Positions 6,202-13,248 of a stretch of DNA of 14,382 nucleotides are shown in pieces; position 1 is the first letter of the stretch; the number at the start of each line of letters is the position of its first letter. The position numbers and the translations under genes were made by a program. The stretch lies in NCBI GenBank assembly GCA_013152165.1, contig JAADGY010000022.1, positions 1 to 14,382 of the forward strand. The letters run 5' to 3'. Source of the stretch: a bacterium (lineage in GTDB: Bacteria; Patescibacteriota; Microgenomatia; JAADGY01). Under the pieces are notes generated by a model, which ran no database searches, was not told the origin of the DNA, and worked only from the letters and a program-made list of their open reading frames with translations.

Positions 6202-7245
6202 ATGTCGACTCCAAACATCCTCACTCGTTTATACCAGACACTAGAAAACGCTAAGCTTCCCGATGATCTAGCTTCTCAAATCAAAACCAAGCTTGACCTT
6301 TTATCTACCTTTCAAAACAGCCAATTTTTCTTGGAAGAAGTTTATCGTTCCCAACGCTACCTTAATTGGGTAGTCCAAATTCCCTGGCACCAAGCCGGCC
6401 AGGACAATCTAGATATAACCCATGTCAAACAAGTTCTGGATAAGCATCACTACGGTCTTGAAGCCACCAAACAGCGCATCTTGGAATACCTGGCTGTTAT
6501 GAAGCTAAGAACCGCTAAGGACAATAAGCTAACCGCTCCGGTCATTTTGTTTACCGGCCTGGTCGGCACCGGTAAAACCACCTTTGCTTATGCCCTGGCC
6601 GATGCCCTCAACCGGCCGATCGTCCGCATTCCTTTCGGCGGCTTGGCCTCTGTCTTTGATCTAAGAGGCCGGTCATACCTTCATTTAGAAGCCGAACCCG
6701 GCCTGATTATCAAAGCCCTGATCAAGGCCAAGGTCAGAAACCCGGTTATTTTATTAGACGAGATCGACCGAATTACCGACAAAGCCCGGGCCGAGATTAT
6801 GGGAGTTTTAGTCGAACTGCTCGACCCGGCCCAAAATCACAGCTTTGTTGACTACTTCATTGACTACCCGGTTGATTTATCCCAAGTCTTTTTTATCGCC
6901 ACCGCCAACAACACCAATAACGTCGCCACCGCCGTCCTAAACCGCTTGGAAATTATTCAAATGCCTTCTTATTCAGACCAGGAAAAAACCGTCATCGCTC
7001 AAAAATACCTTGTTCCCCAAGCTATCAAGCAAGCCGCCCTGCCTGATGCCGTTTTGCAAATAGATCCATCCGTTTGGCCTTTGATTATTCGGCCCATCGG
7101 CTATGAAGCCGGCGTCCGCAACCTAAACAGGATCATCCAAGGCATTATCCGCAGTGTCGCCCTCCGGCTGGTCCAAGGTGAAAAAGGCCCGTTTGCCATC
7201 ACTCCCCAAAACTACAAGCAGTTTTTACCCAAATACCTTATATGA
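6202..7245 (+). CDS. Lon-type AAA+ ATPase without protease domain
   Basis: The 347-residue product matches the ATPase core of Lon from YLNWVVQIPW (53-62) and HYGLEATKQRILEYLAV (83-99) onward. Walker A is GLVGTGKT (119-126), Walker B VILLDEID (182-189), sensor 1 ATAN (233-236), arginine-finger region LNRLE (246-250) and sensor 2 EAGVR (302-306), followed by the small helical lid. The N-terminal LON substrate domain is absent or reduced to about 50 residues, and the C-terminal Ser-Lys protease domain is missing altogether. The region matching the Lon pore loop (YIGAMPG) is altered to YLHLEAEPG (159-167). No protease remnant follows: the next gene overlaps the stop by 4 nt (ATGA). It is therefore probably a remodelling or unfolding ATPase rather than a protease; substrate unknown. 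Helicase-loader or RuvB-like roles cannot be excluded, though motifs are clearly Lon-type. Confidence 0.88.
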   Translation: MSTPNILTRLYQTLENAKLPDDLASQIKTKLDLLSTFQNSQFFLEEVYRSQRYLNWVVQIPWHQAGQDNLDITHVKQVLDKHHYGLEATKQRILEYLAVMKLRTAKDNKLTAPVILFTGLVGTGKTTFAYALADALNRPIVRIPFGGLASVFDLRGRSYLHLEAEPGLIIKALIKAKVRNPVILLDEIDRITDKARAEIMGVLVELLDPAQNHSFVDYFIDYPVDLSQVFFIATANNTNNVATAVLNRLEIIQMPSYSDQEKTVIAQKYLVPQAIKQAALPDAVLQIDPSVWPLIIRPIGYEAGVRNLNRIIQGIIRSVALRLVQGEKGPFAITPQNYKQFLPKYLI

Positions 7246-7925
7246 AAATAGACCTGACCAAACTAGACAACTCTAAAGCTTTAAAAATCATTGCTCAGCA
7301 AATCAATAAATGCCGCCGCTGCCGCTTGGCTGAGGGCCGGACCAAAGCCGTCCCCGGCCACGGCGATCCCAATACCAAAGTCATGTTCATCGGCGAAGGC
7401 CCCGGTTATAACGAAGACCAGCAGGGCATCCCCTTTTGCGGCCGGGCCGGCCGGCTGTTGGACGAGGCTCTCGGCTTGGTTAACTGGCCCCGGCCATCGG
7501 TTTATGTTACCAACATCGTTAAATGCCGCCCGCCTAGCAATCGGGATCCGGAAGTTGATGAAATCGCCGCCTGCCAGCCCTACCTAAATCGCCAGATCAA
7601 GATCATTAAGCCCTTGATGATCGTTACCCTGGGGCGTTTTTCCATGGCTAAGTTTTTGCCCAATGTCAAGATATCTAATGTTCATGGCCAGGTTTACCCG
7701 ATCACTTGGCAGGCTCTTAAAATCATCATTGTTCCGCTTTACCATCCCGCCGCCGCCCTGCGTAATGGTAAACTAAGACAAGTCTTTTTCGATGATTTTA
7801 AAAAACTGCCCGGTTTTTTGGAGCTGGCTAAAAAAGGTTTCTGGTGGGAAGAAGCTCAAAACCAAACCCCCGCCCAAACATCTGGTCTAAACTCTTCAGA
7901 CAAAGACCAGCTTAAATTATTATAA
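7242..7925 (+). CDS. uracil-DNA glycosylase, family 4 (Fe-S type)
   Basis: Removes uracil from DNA to start base-excision repair. The product has 227 residues. The four cysteines expected for a [4Fe-4S] cluster are present with family-4 spacing: C24-x2-C27 and C95-x15-C111. Motif A is GEGPGYNEDQQGIPF (51-65) followed by CGRAGRLLD, and motif B is HPAAALR (168-174). A family-4 hallmark usually reads PFVGxAG; here Cys66 replaces the Val. The last ~35 residues are a polar tail outside the fold. Its ATG overlaps the stop of the Lon-like gene by 4 nt, so the two are translated in tandem. Distinction from the related UdgX or the SPO1 polymerase-like branch rests on motif A and is fairly firm. Confidence 0.93.
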   Translation: MKIDLTKLDNSKALKIIAQQINKCRRCRLAEGRTKAVPGHGDPNTKVMFIGEGPGYNEDQQGIPFCGRAGRLLDEALGLVNWPRPSVYVTNIVKCRPPSNRDPEVDEIAACQPYLNRQIKIIKPLMIVTLGRFSMAKFLPNVKISNVHGQVYPITWQALKIIIVPLYHPAAALRNGKLRQVFFDDFKKLPGFLELAKKGFWWEEAQNQTPAQTSGLNSSDKDQLKLL

Positions 7926-7943
7926 TCAATTTCTTAAAAGGAG
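7921..7943 (+). promoter_or_regulatory. RNase J promoter -10 box and Shine-Dalgarno site
   Basis: TATAAT (7921-7926) overlaps the stop codon of the uracil glycosylase gene; the -35 region is weak. A start near 7933 gives a leader of about 19 nt that contains AAAGGAG (7937-7943), 8 nt before the ATG at 7952. This is the only strong Shine-Dalgarno sequence in the window, in contrast to the leaderless genes around it. Confidence 0.65.
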
Positions 7944-7951
7944 AATTATTT

Positions 7952-9679
7952 ATGAATCAAAATATTAAATCAAAACAACCCATGGTCAAACTGGTTTCGC
8001 TAGGCGGAGCCGGCGAGGTAACTCGCAACATGTTTGTCTATGAATATCAAAACCAAGTTCTTATCGTTGACGCCGGAGTCGGCTTCCCCGAAACTCAAGT
8101 TTTTGGCATAGATTACCTACTGCCTGATGTCAGCTATCTAACCGATGCCAAGCCGGCCAAAAAAATAGTCGGCATTGTCTTAACTCACGGCCACGAAGAT
8201 CACATTAGCGCCCTGCCTTATTATTACCAACAGCTGGGCTCGCCTAAGATTTATGGCAGTGCCCTGACTCTAGGCTTATTAAAAACCAAGTTTGACGAGT
8301 TCAAGATAAAAGGCGACTTCCACACCCTGTCTTTAATCGACAAAGTTGTCTTGGGGCCCTTTACTGTTAATACCATCGCCGTTACCCACTCTATTCCCGA
8401 CACTATGCATCTTTTAATCCAAACCCCGATCGGCAACATTTATCATGGCACTGATTTTAAATTCGATGATTACCCGGTCATCGGTCCGGTTTCTGATAAA
8501 AACAGAATCCAGAAACTTACTCATCAGCACCCGGTATTGCTTATGCTCTCCGACAGTCTGCGGGTTGACAAGCCCGGCTCGACCCCCTCTGAAAAAGCCA
8601 TCCAATCGCGTTTTCTAAACGAGATGAAAACCACCACCGGCCGATTCTTTTTAACCACCTTTTCATCCAACCTGGCCCGTTTCCAGCAGGCCATCAACGC
8701 CAGTTTAGAAACCGACCGTTTTATCGTCCCGGTCGGCCGGTCCATCCAAACCGCCTTTGACGTTGCCGGCCGTTTAAAATATCTTTACCTGCCGGCTCAA
8801 AAAGTCATCGATCCCCAAGCCGCCATGACCTTGCCGCCCCATAAGCTAACCTATCTTATCGGCGGCAGCCAAGGCCAGATCGATTCATCTCTGCGCCGGG
8901 TGGCCGAAAGCCGCCACCCTTACGTTAGGGCCGAAAAAGGCGACAAAATTATTTTCTCGTCCGATGCCATACCTGGCAATGAAATAAACGTTTACACCGT
9001 TATCGACCTTTTAACCAAAAAAGGCATCGATATTCTTTACCCTGATATATCCGATGAGCTCTACGTCAGCGGCCACGCCTCGCGCGATGAATTAATTGAA
9101 CTAACTTCCATGGTTAAGCCTAAATTTTTAATGCCCATCGGCGGCCAGTATCGGCATTTGTTTTCGTACAAAAAAGTCATGATGCAGAAATTTAATTACA
9201 AGGACAGCGACGTCATTATTCCTGAAAACGGCCAATTTATCCACCTTTATCCCAATAAATATACCTTTGGTCCGGCCTTGAAGCTTAAAGACGTCGTCGT
9301 TGACGGCAAGGGCATCGGCGATGTCGGCACCATCGTTTTGGAAGAAAGGCGGATCATGGCCCGGGCTGGCGTTGTTTTTATCGTCTTCCCTCTGGCCAAC
9401 GGCGTCACCCAAACGCCGGTCATTTTATCCCGAGGCTTTGTTTTCAATCCCTTATCCGCCGATCTTTTTGATAAAGCCCGCCAAAAACTTAGAGCCTTTA
9501 CCGGCCTGACCAACCTTAACCAGGATTTTTTCAAAAAAGTCCAACGCAAGATGGAAAGGTTTTTTTATCAGCAAACCAAGCGGGAGCCGCTTATCGTTGT
9601 TGAGGCTGTTGACCTAAGCCATCCAGCCAAGCCGTCGAAAAAATCCTACTCGCCAACAAGATTCCGTATTAATAAATAA
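7952..9679 (+). CDS. rnj: ribonuclease J family protein (metallo-beta-lactamase/beta-CASP) with a changed metal ligand
   Basis: RNase J processes and degrades mRNA and rRNA as an endonuclease and 5'-3' exonuclease. Length 575 fits the family (~555). Metal motif 2 is HGHEDH (79-84); further ligands are H146 (THS) and D168 (GTDFK). beta-CASP motifs follow: TTFSSNLAR (235-243), SSDAIPGNE (336-344) and SGHASRDE (373-380). The conserved PVHGEYR motif reads PIGGQYR (395-401): G397 occupies the place of B. subtilis RNase J1 His390, a metal ligand, and Q399 that of Glu392. The C-terminal domain (about 450-555) is present. The change may leave one metal site weakened; whether the protein is active is open. 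It is preceded by a good Shine-Dalgarno site. Assignment to RNase J rather than CPSF-type nucleases rests on length and C-terminal domain. Confidence 0.95.
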   Translation: MNQNIKSKQPMVKLVSLGGAGEVTRNMFVYEYQNQVLIVDAGVGFPETQVFGIDYLLPDVSYLTDAKPAKKIVGIVLTHGHEDHISALPYYYQQLGSPKIYGSALTLGLLKTKFDEFKIKGDFHTLSLIDKVVLGPFTVNTIAVTHSIPDTMHLLIQTPIGNIYHGTDFKFDDYPVIGPVSDKNRIQKLTHQHPVLLMLSDSLRVDKPGSTPSEKAIQSRFLNEMKTTTGRFFLTTFSSNLARFQQAINASLETDRFIVPVGRSIQTAFDVAGRLKYLYLPAQKVIDPQAAMTLPPHKLTYLIGGSQGQIDSSLRRVAESRHPYVRAEKGDKIIFSSDAIPGNEINVYTVIDLLTKKGIDILYPDISDELYVSGHASRDELIELTSMVKPKFLMPIGGQYRHLFSYKKVMMQKFNYKDSDVIIPENGQFIHLYPNKYTFGPALKLKDVVVDGKGIGDVGTIVLEERRIMARAGVVFIVFPLANGVTQTPVILSRGFVFNPLSADLFDKARQKLRAFTGLTNLNQDFFKKVQRKMERFFYQQTKREPLIVVEAVDLSHPAKPSKKSYSPTRFRINK

Positions 9680-9685
9680 TTACGG

Positions 9686-9714
9686 TTGACAAGCTCAATA
9701 CTATAGGATAAATT
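9686..9714 (+). promoter_or_regulatory. ftsK promoter, leaderless type
   Basis: A consensus TTGACA (9686-9691) is followed at 17 bp by TAAATT (9709-9714). Six nt separate this -10 box from the ATG at 9721, the same geometry as at pheS, so a leaderless transcript is expected. Confidence 0.65.
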
Positions 9715-9720
9715 AAAACC

Positions 9721-11847
9721 ATGGCCAGACGTGGACGCAAACGCAAACTAATAAAGCTTAAGCTGAAAAAAGAGGTTATCACCAACCTTTCAGCTTTTGT
9801 TTTTTTGATTCTGACCCTGGTTGCTTTAGCCGCCAGGCTTCACCCGTCAGGCCAGACCTTGATGTCGCTTAACATTCTTTTGGACAAGCTTGTCGGCTTT
9901 GGCCTTTTGTTCTTAATCTTTAGCCTGTTTATCACCGCCCTTTTTTTCTTTCGGTTTAAAAAAATCACTATCTACCTTAACCACATCATCGGCAGTTGGC
10001 TGACTTTCATCACCTTCACCGCTCTTTTCCGCCAAGGCTTAATCGGCCAGCTTGCTTGGTCGTTCTTTGAGCGCCAGTTTGGCTCGCTTATCACCCTTAG
10101 CGTTTTTGCTTCCGGCTTGCTTATCGCCTTTATGCTTATCTTTGACCTTTCCCTCAATGATATTTTGGCCTTTTTAAACAAATTAGCCTCTTTCGCCAAG
10201 CCCATAATTAAACTCCTTCTTTTGCCTTTTAGGCTTTTCCAAAAAAGTTTAACTCTTTTACAAAAACTTAAAGCCCGACAGCCACAACCCAAAACCTCCA
10301 AATCAAGCCAGCCCGACTTAAAACTGCCGGCTCCCCCGCCCCCTCCGCCCCCAGCGGCTGACCAAACCCCCTCGGCTAAACCCTCTGCCGCCAAAGCTGC
10401 CCCCGGCCTGATTCAATGGACGCCGCCGCCTCTTGACTTGATAGCCCTGACTCAAACCAAACCGGCCGACCGGGGCAACATCAAAGAAAACTCCCATCGG
10501 ATCGAGTCCACCCTTGAAAGCTTCGGCATACGGGGTAGGGTTGTTAGAGTCAACAAAGGCGCCGCCGTTACTCAATACGCCTTAGAAATCGCTCCCGGCA
10601 CCAAACTGTCCAAGGTCATCTCGCTTCAAAACAACTTGGCCCTAGCCTTAGCCGCCCCCCAAGGCCGGATTCGTATACAAGCCCCGATCCCAGGCGAGTC
10701 TTTAATCGGCATCGAGGTTCCCAACCGCAGTCTAGAGCTTGTCCCCACCGCTGAAATTTTGTCTCACCCCATTTTCCAAAAGCACCCATCCAAGCTGACC
10801 TTTGCTTTAGGCAAGGATGTCGGCGGCCGCCTCCGCGTTGTCGATTTAGCCGAAATGCCCCACATACTAGTCGCTGGAGCTACCAACTCCGGCAAATCCG
10901 TCTTCTTAAACAATCTGATAGTCTCGCTAATATACAAGGCCACCCCCCAGGAACTAAAAATGATTTTGATCGATCCCAAACGGGTGGAGCTGACTCTTTT
11001 CCACGATCTGCCATACCTAATGACGCCGGTTATCAAGGACGCTGATAAAGTCTTGTCTTCTTTAAAATGGGCAGTTGAACAAATGCACCAACGCTACGGC
11101 CAGCTTTCTGAAGTTGGAGTCCGCAACATCGCCGAATACCACAAACTAATGGGTATTGAAAAAATGCCGTTTTTAGTCATCGTCATCGACGAGCTGGCCC
11201 AGATCATGCTTTATTCTCCCAACGAAGTTGAAAAAACTATCACCCAGCTGGCCCAGATGGCTCGAGCTGTCGGCATTCATTTAATTCTGGCTACTCAAAG
11301 GCCGTCGGTTGACATCATCACCGGCTTGATTAAGGCCAACATCCCCACCCGCATTTCTTTTTACGTTACCTCTGGGGTTGATTCCAAGGTCATCCTAGAC
11401 TCCACCGGCGCCGAGAAGCTTCTGGGCAAGGGTGATATGCTCTTTTTGCCGCCGGATCAGGCCACCCCCCAAAGAATCCAAGGCGCCTTTATCTCTACCG
11501 CCGAAGTTAAAAACCTAACCGAATACATCCGCCGCAAATACCATGATTTAATTGACTATCAATCCGAAATTACCTCTGCCTACCCATCGGCTAAATATCA
11601 GTCCGGCTCTTCCCGCTCAACCCCATCGTCCAGGCCCAGCATGGATCCTGAACTGCTTGAAGCCACTCAAACCGCCATCGCCCTGGGGGAAATATCTGTT
11701 TCCCTGCTCCAAAGGCGCCTAAAGATTGGTTATAACAAAGCCGCTCGGCTGGTTGAAGAAATGGAAGCCAAAGGCTGGGTCGCCCCGGCTGAATCAGGCC
11801 TGAAAAGACGCAAGGTTCTGATAAGTTCGCTTGATCAGATAAACTAG
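9721..11847 (+). CDS. ftsK: DNA translocase FtsK/SpoIIIE
   Basis: Membrane-anchored hexameric motor that pumps chromosome ends through the closing division septum. The 708-residue product is close to SpoIIIE and far shorter than E. coli FtsK. It has a basic N-terminus (ARRGRKRK), four predicted membrane helices (about 23-40, 54-78, 84-105, 121-145), a short Ala/Pro-rich linker with seven prolines in a row (205-211), then the alpha/beta motor: Walker A GATNSGKS (386-393), Walker B VIVIDELA (486-493) and LATQRPSVDIITG (523-535). The winged-helix gamma domain that reads chromosome polarity sequences is present (about 642-702, DPELLEATQ...SVSLLQRRLKIGYNKAARLVEEME). The motor is complete and apparently functional. 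A RodZ-like gene follows after 4 nt, which suggests one transcript for division and shape proteins. Confidence 0.98.
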   Translation: MARRGRKRKLIKLKLKKEVITNLSAFVFLILTLVALAARLHPSGQTLMSLNILLDKLVGFGLLFLIFSLFITALFFFRFKKITIYLNHIIGSWLTFITFTALFRQGLIGQLAWSFFERQFGSLITLSVFASGLLIAFMLIFDLSLNDILAFLNKLASFAKPIIKLLLLPFRLFQKSLTLLQKLKARQPQPKTSKSSQPDLKLPAPPPPPPPAADQTPSAKPSAAKAAPGLIQWTPPPLDLIALTQTKPADRGNIKENSHRIESTLESFGIRGRVVRVNKGAAVTQYALEIAPGTKLSKVISLQNNLALALAAPQGRIRIQAPIPGESLIGIEVPNRSLELVPTAEILSHPIFQKHPSKLTFALGKDVGGRLRVVDLAEMPHILVAGATNSGKSVFLNNLIVSLIYKATPQELKMILIDPKRVELTLFHDLPYLMTPVIKDADKVLSSLKWAVEQMHQRYGQLSEVGVRNIAEYHKLMGIEKMPFLVIVIDELAQIMLYSPNEVEKTITQLAQMARAVGIHLILATQRPSVDIITGLIKANIPTRISFYVTSGVDSKVILDSTGAEKLLGKGDMLFLPPDQATPQRIQGAFISTAEVKNLTEYIRRKYHDLIDYQSEITSAYPSAKYQSGSSRSTPSSRPSMDPELLEATQTAIALGEISVSLLQRRLKIGYNKAARLVEEMEAKGWVAPAESGLKRRKVLISSLDQIN

Positions 11848-11851
11848 TAGT

Positions 11852-12484
11852 ATGAAAACCGTTGGTCAGATCCTTAAAACTCACCGTCTAAGACAAAATA
11901 TTTCACTTGATCAAGTTGCTTCTGTCACCAAAATCAAAAAGACCTTTCTTAAAGCTATCGAAGACAATCGATTTGAGACTTTTGATTCATTAGCCGCCGC
12001 CCAGGGATTTATCCGCAATTACGCCCGCTTTTTGCAAATAGACGAATATCAAACTCTGGCTGTTTTTAAGCGCGACTTTGGCATCGATCCATCAGGCAAA
12101 ATCGCCCCACGGGACCTGCTTAACTCCAGCTTAATCCTGCCCCAGCGGCGTTTTAACTGGCTGATCCTGCCTTTTAGCTTTGTTCTTTTTGTTGTCCTAG
12201 CTTTGGTCTGGTATTTTCGCTGGTATATCTTTCCTCCGCCCTTAAAAATTTATCAGCCTCAAGATGTTCAGATCACCGCTCAGGCCCGCATTTTTGTTAA
12301 GGGCAGTACTCTGCCTTATGCTAAAGTTTCGGTTAATCAGTTAACCACCGCCGCCGATGAACAAGGCCGGTTTGAACAGCCGATCATTTTACTCCCTGGC
12401 ATTAACCAAATAATTATCGACGCCGCTTTTAAAAACAAACACACCACCAAAACTCTTGACGTCATCTACCGGCCCGAAAAATAA
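11852..12484 (+). CDS. RodZ-like membrane protein: N-terminal HTH, one membrane helix, Ig-like exterior domain
   Basis: RodZ links the MreB cytoskeleton to the cell envelope in rod-shaped bacteria. The 210-residue product has the RodZ-type helix-turn-helix domain (HTH_25; residues 1-75, VGQILKTHRLRQNISLDQVA and FIRNYARFL), a basic stretch at 99-100, one membrane helix (about 103-126), and a short exterior domain (about 138-208). That exterior half, with VFVKGSTLPYAKVSVN-like spacing (147-162), DEQGRF (169-174) and LLPGINQIII (180-189), looks like an Ig-like or glucodextranase-B-type beta sandwich rather than the usual RodZ DUF4115. It starts 4 nt after ftsK. No MreB gene is visible here, so a cell-shape role is inferred from family and context. 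Confidence 0.85.
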   Translation: MKTVGQILKTHRLRQNISLDQVASVTKIKKTFLKAIEDNRFETFDSLAAAQGFIRNYARFLQIDEYQTLAVFKRDFGIDPSGKIAPRDLLNSSLILPQRRFNWLILPFSFVLFVVLALVWYFRWYIFPPPLKIYQPQDVQITAQARIFVKGSTLPYAKVSVNQLTTAADEQGRFEQPIILLPGINQIIIDAAFKNKHTTKTLDVIYRPEK

Positions 12485-12487
12485 GCC

Positions 12488-13084
12488 CTAACCCCTCCAC
12501 ATTTTTTCAAACAGCATTAAAAAAGACGAGGCTACCTTGGAATCATGGATGATCAGATTTAAACGCTGATTGTCATTATCGTTTGGAATTTCGATTCTAA
12601 CTGTTTGCTTATCCCTTATACTAAAAGTTACTCCGGCCACCGGCCTATGCTTAGTTTTTATCCCCAGCCGGCTCATTGCTTTTGCCCGCTCTTTCATCAT
12701 CAAACTGCCCAAATTTCTGATAAAACGAATCTTCACCCCGGACTCAACCGCTTCCTTAAGCAACTCAAACAATCGCTTGTCTACCTGATTTTCATAAGTG
12801 GTCGCTTCTTGGCTGACTACTACCTCTAAACTTCGCCGCGCTAGGCTTAGCTCTTCAGCCCGAGCTTTTTTAGCGTAAGCATATCCCCACTTAATCTCGA
12901 TTTTAGGCAAGCGGCCCCGCAGTAGAAAACTTGTAACTTGCTGGTAAGTATATTGGCGGTAGTTAGTCGCACTGTTTCTTAAAGGAACCAATCTCTTTTC
13001 TTTTTCCCACCGCCTTAGGGTGTTGGGATGGACATTCAACAGCCTGGCCGCTTGGGACACGGTTAGATAATTATTTAACTGCAT
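12488..13084 (-). CDS. MerR-type helix-turn-helix protein with TrmB/PLD-like C-terminal domain
   Basis: Probable transcription factor of 198 residues. Residues 6-55 form a MerR/excisionase-type HTH (LTVSQAARLLNVHPNTLRRWEKEKRLVPLR), which is strongly recognisable. A basic helical linker (about 60-90) leads to a C-terminal half (about 95-196) with GVKIRFIRN (116-124), RLGIKTKHRP (139-148), FSIRDKQTVRIEI (154-166) and a final FLMLFEKMW (188-196). This pattern resembles the phospholipase-D-like sensor half of TrmB-family regulators, without an HKD catalytic motif; that match is tentative. AAAAAGG lies 6 nt before the ATG and serves as a ribosome binding site. The gene is convergent with the RodZ-like gene (3 nt between stops) and divergent from the nucleotidyltransferase-like gene, which may be its target. 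Ligand unknown. Confidence 0.8.
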   Translation of the reverse strand: MQLNNYLTVSQAARLLNVHPNTLRRWEKEKRLVPLRNSATNYRQYTYQQVTSFLLRGRLPKIEIKWGYAYAKKARAEELSLARRSLEVVVSQEATTYENQVDKRLFELLKEAVESGVKIRFIRNLGSLMMKERAKAMSRLGIKTKHRPVAGVTFSIRDKQTVRIEIPNDNDNQRLNLIIHDSKVASSFLMLFEKMWRG

Positions 13085-13159
13085 TGTTAACCTTTTTAGA
13101 TTCTTACCTATATTTTAGGCAAATTTTCAACATTGCCAGTAGTTAAGCTTGGTCGCTAT

Positions 13160-13165
13160 ATTATA
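13160..13165 (-). promoter_or_regulatory. candidate -10 box of the MerR-like gene
   Basis: TATAAT on the minus strand (13165-13160) lies 75 nt before the start codon at 13084. The -35 region is poor (CTTTTT at 17 bp). It would give a leader of about 65-70 nt, unlike most genes here. A nearer TAAAAT at 13117-13112 is an alternative. The 163-nt divergent region holds nothing else recognised. Confidence 0.35.
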
Positions 13166-13207
13166 ACAAAACCATATTTTATAAAAAGAAAAAACGCCGA
13201 TGATTTT

Positions 13208-13235
13208 TTGACCTTAATCCCAACCGGCCTAATTT
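13208..13235 (+). promoter_or_regulatory. promoter of the nucleotidyltransferase-like gene
   Basis: TTGACC (13208-13213), a 16-bp spacer and TAATTT (13230-13235). The ATG at 13249 follows 13 nt after the -10 box, for a predicted leader of about 7 nt without a Shine-Dalgarno sequence. Confidence 0.5.
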
Positions 13236-13248
13236 CATTCTCCATCAA

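Noticed and set aside
6202..7245. Alternative genetic code (UGA as glycine)
   Set aside because: TGA ends the Lon-like frame exactly at the domain boundary and at the ATGA overlap, and no in-frame TGA interrupts any conserved gene.
7291..7587. 98-residue plus-strand frame inside the uracil glycosylase gene
   Set aside because: Out-of-frame shadow, Ala/Pro/Ser-rich because of the GC-rich codons of the real gene.
6202..7925. Frameshifted Lon whose protease domain continues in the next frame
   Set aside because: The downstream frame encodes a complete uracil-DNA glycosylase from its own ATG; no Ser-Lys protease motif is present in any frame there.
9972..10394. 140-residue minus-strand frame inside ftsK
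   Set aside because: Antisense shadow; its Gly-rich run is only the complement of the FtsK proline run.
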